Shown here in pieces: positions 12,013 through 24,195 of a stretch of 36,985 nt of DNA. The position numbers and the translations under genes are program-made. The notes beneath the pieces were generated by a model. The model searched no databases. It was not told where the DNA came from and saw nothing but the letters and a program-made list of their open reading frames with translations. Source of the DNA: Symbiodinium natans. Taxonomy: Eukaryota > Sar > Dinophyceae > Suessiales > Symbiodiniaceae. Location of the stretch: the NCBI GenBank assembly GCA_905221605.1, contig CAJNDS010000698.1:50203-87187 (forward strand), given 5' to 3'. Each line of letters begins with the position of its first letter. Positions within the stretch are counted from its first letter, which is position 1.

Positions 12013-12394
12013 TGAAAGACCCCAACGGCGTGATTCCCACCTGAGCCCTTGCTAAAGCTCTTGGTAAGTTGAATTTGACATGCGCCAGGCTGGTGCCCAA
12101 GCTTGTACGGCTGAACGCCTTCTGCCCCATTTCTAGGACTTGACCGAGCCATGGCTCGCAGCTCTGTTTTTCTGCAAAGCACCACGTCCGTCAATCCTCT
12201 GCCTCGCCGCGTCGCAGCGCGCCACGCATGCCGAGAAGCTCATCAACCTGAGATGGATTGCCGTGCAAGGAGCTCTTTAGCGTGCCGTACAAGTTCTTGT
12301 TTGCAAAAAAAACCTTGTTGCATTCGCTAGCCGCTAGCATGGACTTCTGCGGCATGGCCAACAAGATGCCAACAAGAAATGGAGCAGGTGCGAC

Positions 12395-13752
12395 TCAACG
12401 TAGAGCGTCGCTGAAACCAAGCCACATCGCAAGGTTCATACGCAGATCCATGCTCTCTTGAAAAATGCCGGATGCGAAGCTAGAGCAGCTAGGCGTTTGG
12501 CGCATCAGAGGTGCGCCCAGCAAATTCATGGCATTGCGACTTGATGATGTTGGATCATCTCGTCGTTTGCTGCAGAATCGTGGAGAGAGTTGAACCGGTT
12601 GATGCGAAGGATGACCCCTAAGCAGCACAAGTTTAGCTCCGCACCTGGGGCTTATTCCCGCACAAGATGATGCCACGCATGCGACTAGCTTCTCGTCACC
12701 ATTTACACGCGCATGTCCGACTTGATTGGAACATGTCGTGGTGAAGTGAAGAAGCCCGTTTCGGCTTGCGTCGTTTCGCCATAACATCTCACCATACCTT
12801 ACAGACTAGACAGACTAGAGAGAGCACGCCAACAATGTTTTGGGAATGCTCATTGCTGTTCATTCTGTGGTCCGTGCACATGGGTTCCCATTAAACGAGC
12901 AAATGCAAGCATTTGAAAGGACCCAATCGATACTGACCTGAAACTACATGTCAGGAAGAAGACTCGCGCGGATTTACACATGCCTGCAAGGTCAATAAGT
13001 GCAGAAGTGACGCCAGTTGAGACAGCACCTCGTTCCTCGGCTACAAGAAGCATGCAAGCACTCCTGGGCAACGCGAGCGCCACAGGAAAACGAAGCCCCC
13101 AAGAAGACTCAACCAATAGTGGATAGTCCTTTCCAGACAAGTGCTGAATGATGTTTGGCCAGCGTGAAGCTGCAATCTGCTGCAGCCCCGCGTACCTACT
13201 CATAAACCCTGCGAATCATGATTCCTGCCACGGTGCTGAAACTCGATAGCGTTGATGCAGTTGTAGTATTCCACTCGCAAACTCTCCATCCTGGCCCATG
13301 ACATTACAACTCAAACGCAGCGGCCACTGTCAAAGGACTTGACGCCGCACAAACTGAATGGGGATGTCAACTTAAAATAGGAAACAGGATGCAACAGGAC
13401 TTCAAGATCTGCAGCTAGAAGCTTGCGACACTTGGACCACATCAGGTGGAAAAAGAGACTGAACAAAGGCATCTGCATCTTCGGACTAACAAAATGATTA
13501 GCGGCAGCTGCTTGGAGCTGATCCTGCATCGTAACGCCAGCTATCGCCATAACATGGGCCGCGCAAGACACGCGGTTGACTCAAGATAAGACCTGAAGAC
13601 GAACTGTCACCAGGCATCCATCTTATCAGCCAGCGAGGCCTCTGTGGGTCGTCAAAGTATCCGCTGAACTTCCTCGGAGGTCGCGACGATTGCAAGCAAC
13701 ACTCAGGATTCCGTGCAAGTCGAATGCGGATCCCAAGGATCTCCAAGCTCAA
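12395..13752 (-). other. Cluster of protein-like minus-strand stretches, unidentified
   Basis: Successive minus-strand segments look like fragments of protein. Near 13640-13745 is LEILGIRIRLARNPECCLQS followed by KFSGYFDDPQRPRW. Near 13390-13560 are HVMAIAGVTMQDQLQAAAAN and CRKLLAADLEVLLHPV. Near 13240-13310 are two short open stretches in different frames. Near 13100-13203 is LQQIAASRWPNIIQHLSGKD. They are in different frames with acceptor-like sites between some of them (for example TTATTGACCTTGCAG|G near 13000). This fits a multi-exon gene or an old pseudogene. I do not recognise the family and cannot fix exon borders. Confidence 0.3.
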
Positions 13753-14354
13753 CCCCAGCCATCAACTCCTAACATACAGGCAAACTGCTCGTACTCCACC
13801 TCGAAGAACTGCAGCACCTGCCAACACCAACAGTGAAGACCCTCTCCCGCAGGTTGCCCTCACAAAAGATAACAAAGTTGTCCAGGAGTTTTGATAGAGA
13901 GGCCCCCTGGTGCAGAGATGCCACGGTTCACAAGAACGCAGTGTCCAAGGAAAATGCGTCTGGTCCTCGGCCTGGCCTGGTCGAGCTTTGCACGCTGCTC
14001 GAAGATGTTCTCGTCATCGTAAGCATCCTTGCCACAGGACTTATGCAATTGCGTCAACTAAAGCCTCATCCAGGAACACCTATGTGTGAGCTCAAGCTGA
14101 GGCGAATGGTCTCTTGACAAATCTTTAGGAGTGTACTGTGACGTCTCTTGCAGGGCGCCTGGGTTCCTTCGAAAGCCTGCTTGCTCTGTCTTGCATGAAA
14201 CCGAAAAGCCTGAAGCCCCACACTCTTTGACGAAAAATGCCCCAAAAGGTCCCTTGAAACATATTGTGTGATTGTTACACCATATTTACCTTTTACCTAT
14301 TTTTCCGGGCCTGATAACATCGGGGTTCCCGTGCCCTCAATGACCTGGAGGCTC

Positions 14355-15090
14355 TCATGTCCAGACCTCTTTAACGGCACTGTGTACTACAAGCTGTCTG
14401 GTTCCAAGTGCCGATATGCTGACATGCCTCACCCCCACCCCCATCCCCCACTTCCCCACCTTGTCTGCATCTCCGGATTGGCAGGCCACGCCCCTGCGAA
14501 CGGGTGGCATACGTGCCGATGCCGCACTCTCTGCAAAAGACATCAATGGGTAGATTTAGCACATGCTAGGTATGACTCGGCATGACAGACGGTGTCTAGT
14601 TTAGTGGCATGCTCACCGACATGCGGATTCACTTGCAGAGTTCTGTTGACCCGTTGCGCAAAGCCCTTCCTGACGCCATCGATGACGCCGCCGAAGACAC
14701 CGCCAAAGACGCCACCGACAAAGCCACCGACGGCACCAAGGGCCGAACTGCCGAGAGGAACTGGCTTCGTCAATCGGTACATTGACATGCTCGATTATAT
14801 AAATGGTCTCATGGGTTGGAAAATCGGAAGCACGAGGTCGTGCAAACTGATGTTGCAGCAAAACTCATGGTCAATAAGAATGCTGCGTCGCAACGACCTC
14901 AGGGCCAGCCTCATTCACCGTCCACACGGGCTCGCCGTCCGCGGTGTTCTACATCCCTCTCTCAATCACGGTGGCAAACCGAATGCCGTCTCAGCATCAT
15001 GGATGTTTGCTGAAAACTTGAGCAAGATGCGTCTCAATACTTTAGGATCGACATCAAGGCCGCTTGGGGTCGATAGGCGGTCCTAGGTTC
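14355..15090. other. No firmly supported gene; Gly-zipper-like minus frame
   Basis: On the minus strand a frame at 14543-14788 contains LGAVGGFVGGVFGGVFGGVI, a glycine-zipper-like pattern. The DNA underneath is an imperfect short tandem repeat built on GACGCCACCGAC-type units, so the pattern may come from the repeat rather than selection. Upstream on the same strand are protein-like scraps (about 14890-15060) broken by stops. Confidence 0.2.
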
Positions 15091-15233
15091 GTGGCTCTAC
15101 TGTGAAGGCCTGCTGTGGTCTTGATTCTGTGGCTACTATGTACACGGGCTCGTGCCAAAGCACCGGAGTGGCAGCCAATGAGTCAGGACGGACTGTACTG
15201 GATCCGATCATTGACTACGTGCATTGGCAGGGG

Positions 15234-15611
15234 TCAATGGGAACGCAGCAGGATCAACCCTAACTTACTACCCAACCCGATTTCAGACGTCCTTCGCGCT
15301 TCTATCTCTCCCAGTACACATGCTTGGGAGCACCTCGGAGGGTTTTGCAATAACATTCTTTGCCAAAGCCACAGGGCTGGAAGTTGCGAAACTGCGGCTA
15401 GATTGCCATAAAGCTTTTCAATCTTTGCGAGAATCGGGAGCAATTCTCGCACCTGGGCAAGACAAGCCAGAGCAAAAAGCACCATGCCTTCATCTCGGTC
15501 AAGATTTGGACTGCTTCCTGTAGCTGTTAGCCACTTGAACTCATTTAATGCCTCGATCTGCCTCGACTGCGCAACTTCCAGCCCCGCAGGCTTTCCTTTT
15601 GCTTTCTGCAT
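15234..15611 (-). CDS. Candidate coding segment, unidentified
   Basis: An open minus frame of 125 codons reads GLEVAQSRQIEALNEFKWLT, then EGMVLFALACLAQVRELLPI and LAKIEKLYGNLAAVSQLPAL. The alternation of Ala/Leu and charged residues would suit helices. There is no family match, no recognised start and no clear splice site. A 15-bp inverted repeat lies in the same segment (15374-15388 against 15570-15584). A chance frame remains quite possible, and a plus frame overlaps it (15224-15523). Confidence 0.2.
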   Translation of the reverse strand: MQKAKGKPAGLEVAQSRQIEALNEFKWLTATGSSPNLDRDEGMVLFALACLAQVRELLPILAKIEKLYGNLAAVSQLPALWLWQRMLLQNPPRCSQACVLGEIEARRTSEIGLGSKLGLILLRSH

Positions 15612-16200
15612 CTCTTTCCTGCCTTCCTCAGGCAGTTCTCCATCAACACCTATCCGATCCTAACAACACTGCTGTGCCCTTCGCCCATCAGATTTTGCTT
15701 CTCTCTCTCTCTCCAGCATCTCTAATGTGTTTATGGTTATTTATCATCCACGGACTATCCGTATCCTGGCAAAGGCCGGTGCTGTTTCGAACTCCCGAAC
15801 GACTCTGAACGACTTGCGTGAAGCCTGAACTGCCTGAACTGCCTGAAGAATTCAAAGGGCAGCTTAAGCTGCTACAGTACCGGCCTCTTGCCGGTCAAAG
15901 CAGGTGAGGCGTGGAAGCCGTTGGCGCCGGACGTGGACTTCACCACGGCTTCTGCTTGGCATAAGATCTATCTGCCAAAGGCGTGCCACTGCGCCATGAT
16001 TCATGAGAGACGGAAAAACATGCAGTGAAAGTCCGAGTGTAGCGGTCACGGCATCTTCGGCTTCGCACGAACATTTCCGTGAAAGGACGTGGGACTTTCA
16101 TCGCAGAGTCGGAGGGGGCCAATCTTCTTCCGCCCCGGGTACATGGCTCGAGAATCTGCATGCTCGCTTGCTCGTGCTTCTTGCGGGCACACCCGTCTAG

Positions 16201-16536
16201 ATGTCTGGAGCCATCGTCGAGGAGTGGCGGCTGGCCGCTCTACTGTTGGATAGTAAATCATCTCTTCATCACAAGGATTTCATGGTTCCCGATGCAGCCG
16301 CAGTAGAAACACTTTGGATTGCAACTTGGGCTGGGGAACCAGACCACATACCTGTAATGAGGTGGACCAAAAGGACAACGGAATACTTTCTACACGATGC
16401 ACTTGCAGTTGAACCTATGCAATCCTTGCCTTCAAGAAGGGGGCCTAAGCCTCCCGCGATTTGCAAAGATGGCAAAGCTTGGTTGAAGTCCATCAAAGTC
16501 ATGTCTTTGTGGGTTTGGGGCTTCTTGCCCGGATGA
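16201..16536 (+). CDS. Hypothetical 111-residue frame
   Basis: The frame begins at an ATG directly after an in-frame TAG and ends at a TGA. The product contains LWIATWAGEPDHIPVMRW and CKDGKAWLKSIKVMSLWVWG. Its composition is protein-like, but I see no domain, signal peptide or neighbouring exon. It may be chance. Confidence 0.15.
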   Translation: MSGAIVEEWRLAALLLDSKSSLHHKDFMVPDAAAVETLWIATWAGEPDHIPVMRWTKRTTEYFLHDALAVEPMQSLPSRRGPKPPAICKDGKAWLKSIKVMSLWVWGFLPG

Positions 16537-16539
16537 GGC

Positions 16540-19118
16540 TCCAAGTTGGCTTGACAAGATCTCCTGAATTCTGAAGAGCTGCTGGAGCAATGCGGGTGCT
16601 TTTGGGAACGTTGTGGACACAGCCATTGCGCATCTTCACTCCTGCGCCCATCACGGGCTCATCAGGCTCACCAAGTGATTCACCACTGCTTCGACGCGTC
16701 AATGTACGAGGACGCCTGGGCGTTTTGCCGAGGGCTGATGTGCCGCATGTGCCCCCCCATCGGGCCTGCGGAGCCCTTCAAAGTCTTTGGAGAGGCCTGG
16801 TCTGCCTGATCTTCCTGCCTGGTGTCCAGTTACAAGTGAAGGTCGGGGTGCAAGGTGTAAGGATTTTGCCCCTGAACCTTGGACCCCGGAAACACAAGCC
16901 GAGTTCTAGGCCACGCCCATCAAGCCGATGTACCAGTCGTCCATCTTCTTCACCTTGCAAAGTCTTCCGAAACTACAAGGCCTGTACCCGGCCTTTGGTT
17001 AGCTTTAGGCCTAGGCCGTAGGTCGAACCTGGGGGTGGCTGCCAGGAAGACATGACCCGGCTCAACCTGAAGCCAAGCCCAGGATGAAGACACAATCTCG
17101 GAAGCCTGTGAGACGTGCAGCATCTGAATGAAGGTGAGGCTGTACCTGCCAAAAGCTCATTGTGGGGTTCAGACCCGGCCTGTTGATGTTGATGAACTTC
17201 CTAGCCCAAATCCCACCTCCTATCCCAGAAATCCGACCTCAAGCAAGCCACTATCTCTACACAGTTTCGGTCCATTCTGTCAAGCACTTGTCAAGCAAAA
17301 TCGAGCATGTCAGTTCTGGCCAGCTCCCGACCTCACCATCATCCTGAGGTTGTCATAAACAGCTGCATCTGCTTTCTTCAGCGCCTGGCTCTTGGAACGA
17401 CGCGCGGCACAGCTAAGCTAGCCGTGTCGTAATCTTCAAAACACCAAAGGCTACATTACAAGCAATCCATTCAAGCGCTCGCTTGACGCTGGACAAGACT
17501 GAGCTCCAAGAAGCATCCAGCTGACAGCAGACGCATGCAATTGCCAAGAGTCCTCCTTGTCCCCCGCGATCTTCGGGTCCTGCTCGGCGACATAATACGC
17601 ACGTGCATGGCAAGATGCAGCTGTGGTGTCATCTGCCTGTCATCTTGGAAGAACGAAGCAGCTGGTTTCGTGGCATCTGACATATGCGGCCCCATTCAAC
17701 AAATCGTAATGAAGCCATTGCGACCGGCAGATCATCCCCTTTGAACAAAGCAACCAAAATACAGGAGCCAAGACATGCATGGCAACCATGTGGCCATACA
17801 AAACCATCAAAACGAAAGGCCCCCTACAAGGTTGCAGAGGCCCGTCCTGCTGCTTGGCGCGGATGCGCGAGATCTGCGGGGGCTTTAGAGGTTTGGACTT
17901 GCCATCTCGTGCTTTAACCCAGCTTCCGAGGCACAGCCAGATCGATTCTGCAAGGGCTTTAGGGATAGGGTGAACTCTTGACAGGTTCAGAGATCTGAGA
18001 TTCAGATAGGCCTCACCAGAAGATCAGCGTCAAACATTTAAGATCTGCCTCTGTGAGCTCTACTGCAGCTGTACTGCGCTGCCTTTGAGATGTTACGATG
18101 GCTACGGGCTCTGCGAACTCGACCACTGCACAACTACCATTCTGATTACGAAACGAGTACTGAGTACGAAGCAAGGCTCTCTCATCTCGGTGCAGATCTA
18201 TTCTACCCAGGATCCGGCCTCACGTACGCACAGTGAGAAGTTCAGGACGTGAGAAAGCGTGATGAACCTTCCAGGCTTTCGGGAACACACACACAAACTC
18301 GCTACTTTTGCCCAGCCAGCGAGTGGGCAAATGAATGCACGTCTACAGAATGCAGGAGTTTTTCAGCTGACCGTGGCTGCAAGACAAGCCCACGCAAAGC
18401 ATCGCAAAGCATCGCAAAGGTCTTTCAGCGGTCTCTGCAAGCACCTGAGATTTCTCCGATGCCACTGGATGGCGGTGTAGTTCTGGAACCTGCCATCGGC
18501 ACGTTGAAGCCCGAAACAGTCCTGAAAACCATGCGCCGGTGATACTTGAGGATGCCCACTTTCAGCAGCCAGTAGATGTGGTCCTGAAGGAGACTTTAAG
18601 GGACTTCAATTGGGACTTCCCCAGCACTGGTGTCTGCGCAGCAGGCCGGGCTTAAGTTTGGCGGGTGTTGGCTCTAGCGAGTCCTGGACCAGGAATGTGA
18701 TGAGGATCGCACGCTGAGCTGCCTGTTGCTGTTGGTGGCTGTTGGTGGCTGTTGGGACAAATTTGAATCGAAAAAGCCTGCCCGAAGCAAAACTGTCAGG
18801 ATTGCTGTCAGGGTAGCGTCACATGCTGTGAGTCTCAGGTGGTCCCGCAGTTCTGCACCTGGCCTTGAAACTACGGGCTCTCGGCTGTGGAAGCATGGGT
18901 CACGTCAGACACTGGGAAATGAGATTCAACCCGGGACCCGAACCACCCTTGCTTGGACGACAAAAACTAGCAACTAGACTCAGACGTCGCAGGAGCTGAC
19001 CCGACATTTCGAACCTCTCACACTTCACACGCAGTTTGTAGCTGTCTCTTGAATTATGTTGGAAATGACACTCTTGGGGTCCGCTTAATGGTCGCTGAGG
19101 CTTGGCATTATCATTGGC
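16540..19118. other. No supported gene
   Basis: Frames at 16590-17021, 17684-17973, 18249-18542 and 18726-18977 overlap one another and show no signature. Small tandem repeats occur: GCAAAGCATC at about 18396-18418 and GCTGTTGGTG at about 18725-18755. Confidence 0.35.
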
Positions 19119-19269
19119 CTTGCTCCGTATCTTGCCAATTGATGGTCCTGTGTAGCCATTGTGCGCACCTCATGTAGCGTTCCTCGTTCATGGCTGCCCT
19201 CAGCATCTGCGCCTCGAGAATGTCGCCGCTCTCAATGGCCTGGCCCAGTACTGGGATGTGTGGGAGCTC
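19119..19269 (-). CDS. Candidate internal exon with a GC donor, unidentified
   Basis: A 151-bp minus segment (50 codons plus one base) is bounded by an acceptor-like GCCTGGCAG|GAG at 19269 and a donor-like GAGCAAG|GCCAAT at 19119, the AAG|GC donor form seen elsewhere in this window. It encodes ELPHIPVLGQAIESGDILEA and, further on, MNEERYMRCAQWLHRTINWQ, which is strongly protein-like. The frame stays open slightly past the donor to a TGA at 19111. I recognise no family and found no partner exon on either side. Confidence 0.4.
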
Positions 19270-19299
19270 CTGCCAGGCATGATGAGGCTCCACTGGATC

Positions 19300-20440
19300 C
19301 AATCAACTTGTCACCCCTGAGCCCCACGTCGGGGATACAGAAGGTGCTGCGCAAGAACCTGCCGCGCCAAAGGACTAGACTAAGTGTCTCATGATCTGCG
19401 CAACATGTTGTACCAAACGCTCCTTGCCCCAGCGATGTGTGCGCCGTGCCCAGGCGAGAGTAGTCTGGACCTCAAAAAGCATTTGTTTTAGGGGATTCGG
19501 TGAAAACCTTCGCGGGCACAGGACAGAAGCTGCAGGTCAAGGTGCTTGCCGCGGCCCTAACGAAGCCCCCTAAAGTCCAATAATCCAAAGCCACCCCAAA
19601 CCAATCACCTAGGCCGGAATTAAACCTTTCAACCCCCCTCCGAAGTCCGCACGTTCCAGGCCTCGGCAATGACCGGCTTCCACGCCTGAAGCCAAAAGGT
19701 CTCGGACATGTGACCCAAGAAGCCTGGCGATTCGTGTGGGAGGGGAGTTAGGGCTTGCAAGAAGCCCTCTTTTGAGAAGGGTCTCTGCACAAAAATGAAA
19801 GGAAAGCCCGCCCCGCCTTGCAAGAAACGGCAAAAGTATTGGACGATTCGCCCCGTCTTGTCTCGGGCCTCAGCCTGGACCAGGTCAGAACCTCATCCTC
19901 CCTCAAACCAAAAACTCGGCAAGCCATTTTGGACATTTGGGTTGTAGGTTTGAGGCAATCATGTGACCCAGGATTTCATGTTCGCACATGTTCTCATGAT
20001 CTCAGAGCCGAGGAAAAGTCCAAGTCAGAAGTCGCTGAGAGTGGAAAGACAAGAAGCATGAAAGAGCACGAGGGCGCGGGGGGGGAGGGGGAGGGGTGGG
20101 GTGAGAGAGAGCTTGAGGCTTCAATCGTGACTGTTTGGCAAGCGCGTGGGCTTCCACACACGACCATACTGACTCCTTTAAAGTGCTGGATGCATCAGCT
20201 GAAGGATCTGTGGCCAGAAATCAATTTGCAAACCGTAGAAACCTTGTTTGCGGCTCTCACGTCCCACGCATCGTTCAGCCGTGTGCTTGGCATGGGCCCC
20301 TAGGGTTGCCCCACCTTGGAGATGAACTTCCAGATGTGCTGATAGAGCTCCTGAGATCAGTACTTTTGAGTCTGGCTGTAGAGCTGTGTCTGGAATATGG
20401 GGATTGAAGGTGCCAAGAGGGCACGGACGAGGATGCGGGG
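19300..20440. other. No firmly supported gene
   Basis: A plus frame (19818-20303) uses a TTG at its left end. It includes a Gly/Glu-rich simple stretch at 20065-20120 and a somewhat protein-like C-terminus (HQLKDLWPEINLQTVETLFA). There is no family match or start evidence. Confidence 0.2.
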
Positions 20441-20447
20441 TGCAAAT

Positions 20448-20505
20448 CCTACACACACACACTCTCTCACCCACCCACCCACCCACTCACTCACTCGCTC
20501 ACTCA
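20448..20505. repeat. CA, CT and CCCA/CTCA microsatellite
   Basis: ACACAC, TCTC, CCCACCCA and CTCACTCA runs lie one after another. Confidence 0.9.
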
Positions 20506-21237
20506 TGACCGCAGGGGCCGACCAGCAGCCGAGCACGCGGCACTCTTGTGAGTGCTCGTCAGCTGCTTCTTCAGCATCTGCAAGCCTAAGACCTGGGGCT
20601 GTTGCTGCTTCGGGTTTGGCGTGGACACCTTGCAAGGGGAATCGAACCTTAAGAAATTATGGGGACTGCTCCTGAGGTTCGAATCGATGCGCACCTTCTG
20701 AACCCAACAAGTTGTAGCTGTCAGAATGAGGGTAGAACCTGATCTTCATTCAAGATTCGAGCAACATGTAAGGTTGCGGCCAAGATCATCGTGGCCGGTC
20801 CGGCTAACAGCCTCTGCGCCGCGAGTTACCACGTGAACAGGTCCCGGTCGATAACTCTCTTGGCCCCAGCCCGCAGAGCATATCAAGAACACAAACCCCT
20901 GAATACCATTCTTCGAATGCCCAGCGGCGTCCCCGCATGTCCCATGCTCTGAATGGGCGGAAAGTAGGACTGCGACAAGCATGGATGCCAGGGCTTCTCA
21001 GGAATAAGAAATTCAAGGCACTGAGGGCTTGGTGGGGCGAAGTGGGGCTTCGTAGGGGTCACAGTGATACAGTGATCAAGTCATGCGCTCACATGTCTGA
21101 GACGGTCTGAGTATGCAAGAAGCATTTAGCTGCAGCGGCAAGCCCTGCTGAAGGACCTCATTGTGCCCAAGCAACGGAGGGGTAGAGAAGAAGACCTGGC
21201 TGTTTTGATGCCCCGAGAATCAACAACTGCATTGATG

Positions 21238-21300
21238 GCTGCATACATGTATACGTACACATGTATATGTATATCTATATATGTATATGTGCATATACTG
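21238..21300. repeat. TA-rich, self-complementary microsatellite
   Basis: A tract of CATGTATACGTACACATGTA and TATGTATATCTATATATGTA words with many short palindromes. It can fold on itself but matches no named element. Confidence 0.7.
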
Positions 21301-21309
21301 GTGCGCAAG

Positions 21310-22855
21310 GGCTTCTCGGAGCAGAGTCTGCTGGCGCCTTTGAAACGGCCATGGGCTTGCGCAAGCCTGGTGACACATGGGTCCATGGACTGCTCTAAGG
21401 ATCTACAGGTACACTGACATGTCCCGGGCACAGTCAGACCAAAATCGTGGTGGCCAGCTGTCCTCCGCAGGCCACCAGATCGGAGTGAATCGCCACCTGT
21501 GCCGACTGCTTTGCAGGATTGACATACGCGTACATACGCGTAAGCATCCCGAAAAGCCGGCTACCGAGAGTCCTTGCCGGCACAGATCAATATCTCTGGC
21601 TAGTGCAACGTGGTGAAAGTCGACATCGTAGCTGCAGCATAGCAGAGCCTTCGAACCTTCATGACCCTCAAGTTGGGACCCAAGATCTAGTTCGGCTTAC
21701 AAATGGGTGCAAGCCGTTGCAGGCAAAGATCTACCAGCGGCCCCACAAGCTGAGTCCTATACCCTTGAGCCTGACACGAGCAGTCCTCAACACCTCCCCA
21801 AACCCTGCAACTTCTCCGTGGCCTCCACTGCGCTTCAGGTTCTTCACACCGAGCGGTTGAGCCGAAATGCAAGAGAAGAGCCGCGCAAGCGCACTTGAGA
21901 CTTTGGGGCTGCGAGTGCAAGTTGGATGTATTCCAATTTATCCATTCTGGGCAGCTCTGGGCTTCTGAGGCTCTTGTGTTCGGCTTCAGGTTTTTATGCT
22001 CGGTCTCGGTCCGGCGTTAACGCTTCGAGTTGACGTGGTGGGTTTTGGGATGCTTTTGGGGCTTGGGTCTTTGAATTAGCAAGCAGTCCGCAGAAGCCTC
22101 TGAAAAATGCACGTCATGCCTTGCTCGAGATTCAAACCCGTTTGTAAGTATTAGTCTGCTCGCACACTAGCAGGCCGAAGCAAAGGAAGCTGCACTGCAA
22201 TGTTCTCAACAAGCTTGAGATGACGAGTCAAAGGTTCAAGGAAAGCGCAAGGTTTTGCATGACCTAGAGGGATTGTCATCAGGCTAGCTGAGCATGGACA
22301 TGTTCGAACGTTCAAACGCAACTGCCAAAGCCCTCAACACTTATGGTTCAGAAGCAGAACGGAGAGAAGCAGGAAACATTCGAAACCGTTTCTTCCACAC
22401 ATCACAAACCTGCCAGCATGGTGGCCTCGGGGGATGGGTTTATCTCATATCATGCATAATTTTCACCCCCCCACCCCATACAATGCATCTGTTTACATCA
22501 CTACTGGATTGTATATCACTCAAACCCATCCCCCAAGGCCCAAGCGAGCATTACGCTCGTATTGGGGGTAGCCCCACAAGCTGCCAGCTTGTCCTCGGCA
22601 AGACTTGTGGAATGTAGGGTTTAGGGTGCTTGAGGGGGGTGGGGGTGGGCCCTTGATAGGCGGCTACCTATCTTAGGGGGGGGTTGCTGAGGGGGCACTC
22701 CTGTCATACGCGACTCCCTATTTTCTGTCATTTGCGACTCCATACTCTTGGGGCCAGACTTCTGAAAAAAAAAAAACGGGTGCGACTACTTATGTGGTCC
22801 GCGAAAGTCGGATGCATTGACAGGCGTGCGATTTTCCCATCTCCTTTTCGGGCTT
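21310..22855. other. No supported gene
   Basis: Overlapping short frames only (for example 21519-21860 and 22294-22617). A G-rich telomere-like stretch lies at about 22610-22690. Confidence 0.35.
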
Positions 22856-22857
22856 CG

Positions 22858-23700
22858 GTTTTAGCCACCAACATTCTTTTTGAACCAACATCTCCTTTTG
22901 AAGGTTTAGGGCCAACATCCCATTTTAAAGTTTAGGGCTTGGCAACCAACATTTCTTTTTCGGGAATAGGGCTTGGCAACTTTAATTTAATTTTAGGGCT
23001 TTGGCTTTTGCGAACAACATCTTTTGGGGGCTTTTGCGACCCACATTTGGTTTTTGGGTTTAAGGTTTGGCAACCAACATATGCTGTTAGGATTTGGCAA
23101 CCAACATCTCCTCTTAGAGTTCAAAGTTTGGCAACTACCATTGGCAATCAAAACTCTTGCTGGGTTTAGGGCTCGGCAACAAACATCCCATCCTATGGTG
23201 CAGGGTTTCGCGGCGACCAACATCTCCTGGTTTCGGCCTTGGCCACCAACATCTCCTTTTGTGTTAAGGTGTGGCGATTAACATCTCGGTTTAGGGTTTA
23301 AGGTTTCGCAACCAACATGTCCTTGCAGGGCTAGGGTTTGTCAACCAACATTTCATTCTAGGGAGTAGGGTTTGGCAGCCAACATGCCCTGTTAGGGTTT
23401 AGGGGTTGGCAGCCAACAGCTCCTTTCAGGGTTTAGGGGGTTTGGTAACCAACATCTGCTGCTGTTAGGGTTTAAGTTCTTCGGCTTGGCAACCAACATC
23501 TCCGTTCTCAGTTTCGGGTGTAGGGCTTGGCAACCAACATTTCCGTTTTAAGTTTAAGGTTTTGCAACCAACATCTGCAAAAAGGTTTATTATTAGCCAA
23601 CCATCATCTCCTCTTTTGGGTTTAGGGCTTGGCAACCACCCTCTCCGTTTAGGTTTCGGTTTTGGCAACCAACATTTCGTTTTAAAGGTTTACGGACATC
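22858..23700 (+). repeat. Satellite joining TTTAGGG to GGCAACCAACATCTC
   Basis: About 25 degenerate tandem copies of a unit of roughly 30-45 bp have a core close to TTTAGGGCTTGGCAACCAAC followed by ATCTCCTTTT. The CCAACAT box is the most constant part, and the TTTAGGG part is often lengthened or eroded. All copies run in the same direction. No coding frame is credible within it. Confidence 0.9.
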
Positions 23701-23923
23701 TCTGGAACTTGTGGCGCTAAACCACAATTTTGGGCGCCTGGGCACGCATTTTCTGCGCGGAACTTCTCGATAGAATTTGGATAGTGTACTAAGGCTCGCG
23801 TTATTGACGCCCCGGATCATACCTTCGTGTGCGAAAATGAGATCAGTTCTTGTCAACTTCACAACAACGACGCACGTGGGCATAGTGACTGCACGTAAAC
23901 TCACGTTCTAACGCCCGGAGCAC

Positions 23924-24036
23924 GGTTTCGTGTGAGAGGGTCGTCGAATTTGTTTTTGTTATTAAAAAAACATGCACGGGACTTTGGCGAAAGCACATTC
24001 TTTTGCAGAAAACATGGTTTCGTGTGAGAGGGTCGT
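23924..24036. repeat. 21-bp direct repeat, 92 bp apart
   Basis: GGTTTCGTGTGAGAGGGTCG plus T occurs exactly at 23924-23944 and 24016-24036. The bases between differ. The function is unknown; this could be a duplicated fragment or the edge of an insertion. Confidence 0.85.
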
Positions 24037-24195
24037 AAGTATCGAAACACGCACGAGGCTGTGGGTGACAGTGCCGGTTTTTGATGTTTGTACATAATGG
24101 GTGAGGTGGGGGGAGACGACTCTCACAACGAACATGTCTTGCATCTGCACAGCAATTGTTGATGGCTCTTTGTTGCTGAAAACTTTGGTTGCTCG

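Noticed and set aside
14887-14949. Minus-strand VNEAGPEVV resembling phage tape-measure C-terminal motifs, near a glycine-zipper-like frame
   Set aside because: A single short motif broken from its neighbours by stops; no other phage-like gene, and the context is clearly eukaryotic.
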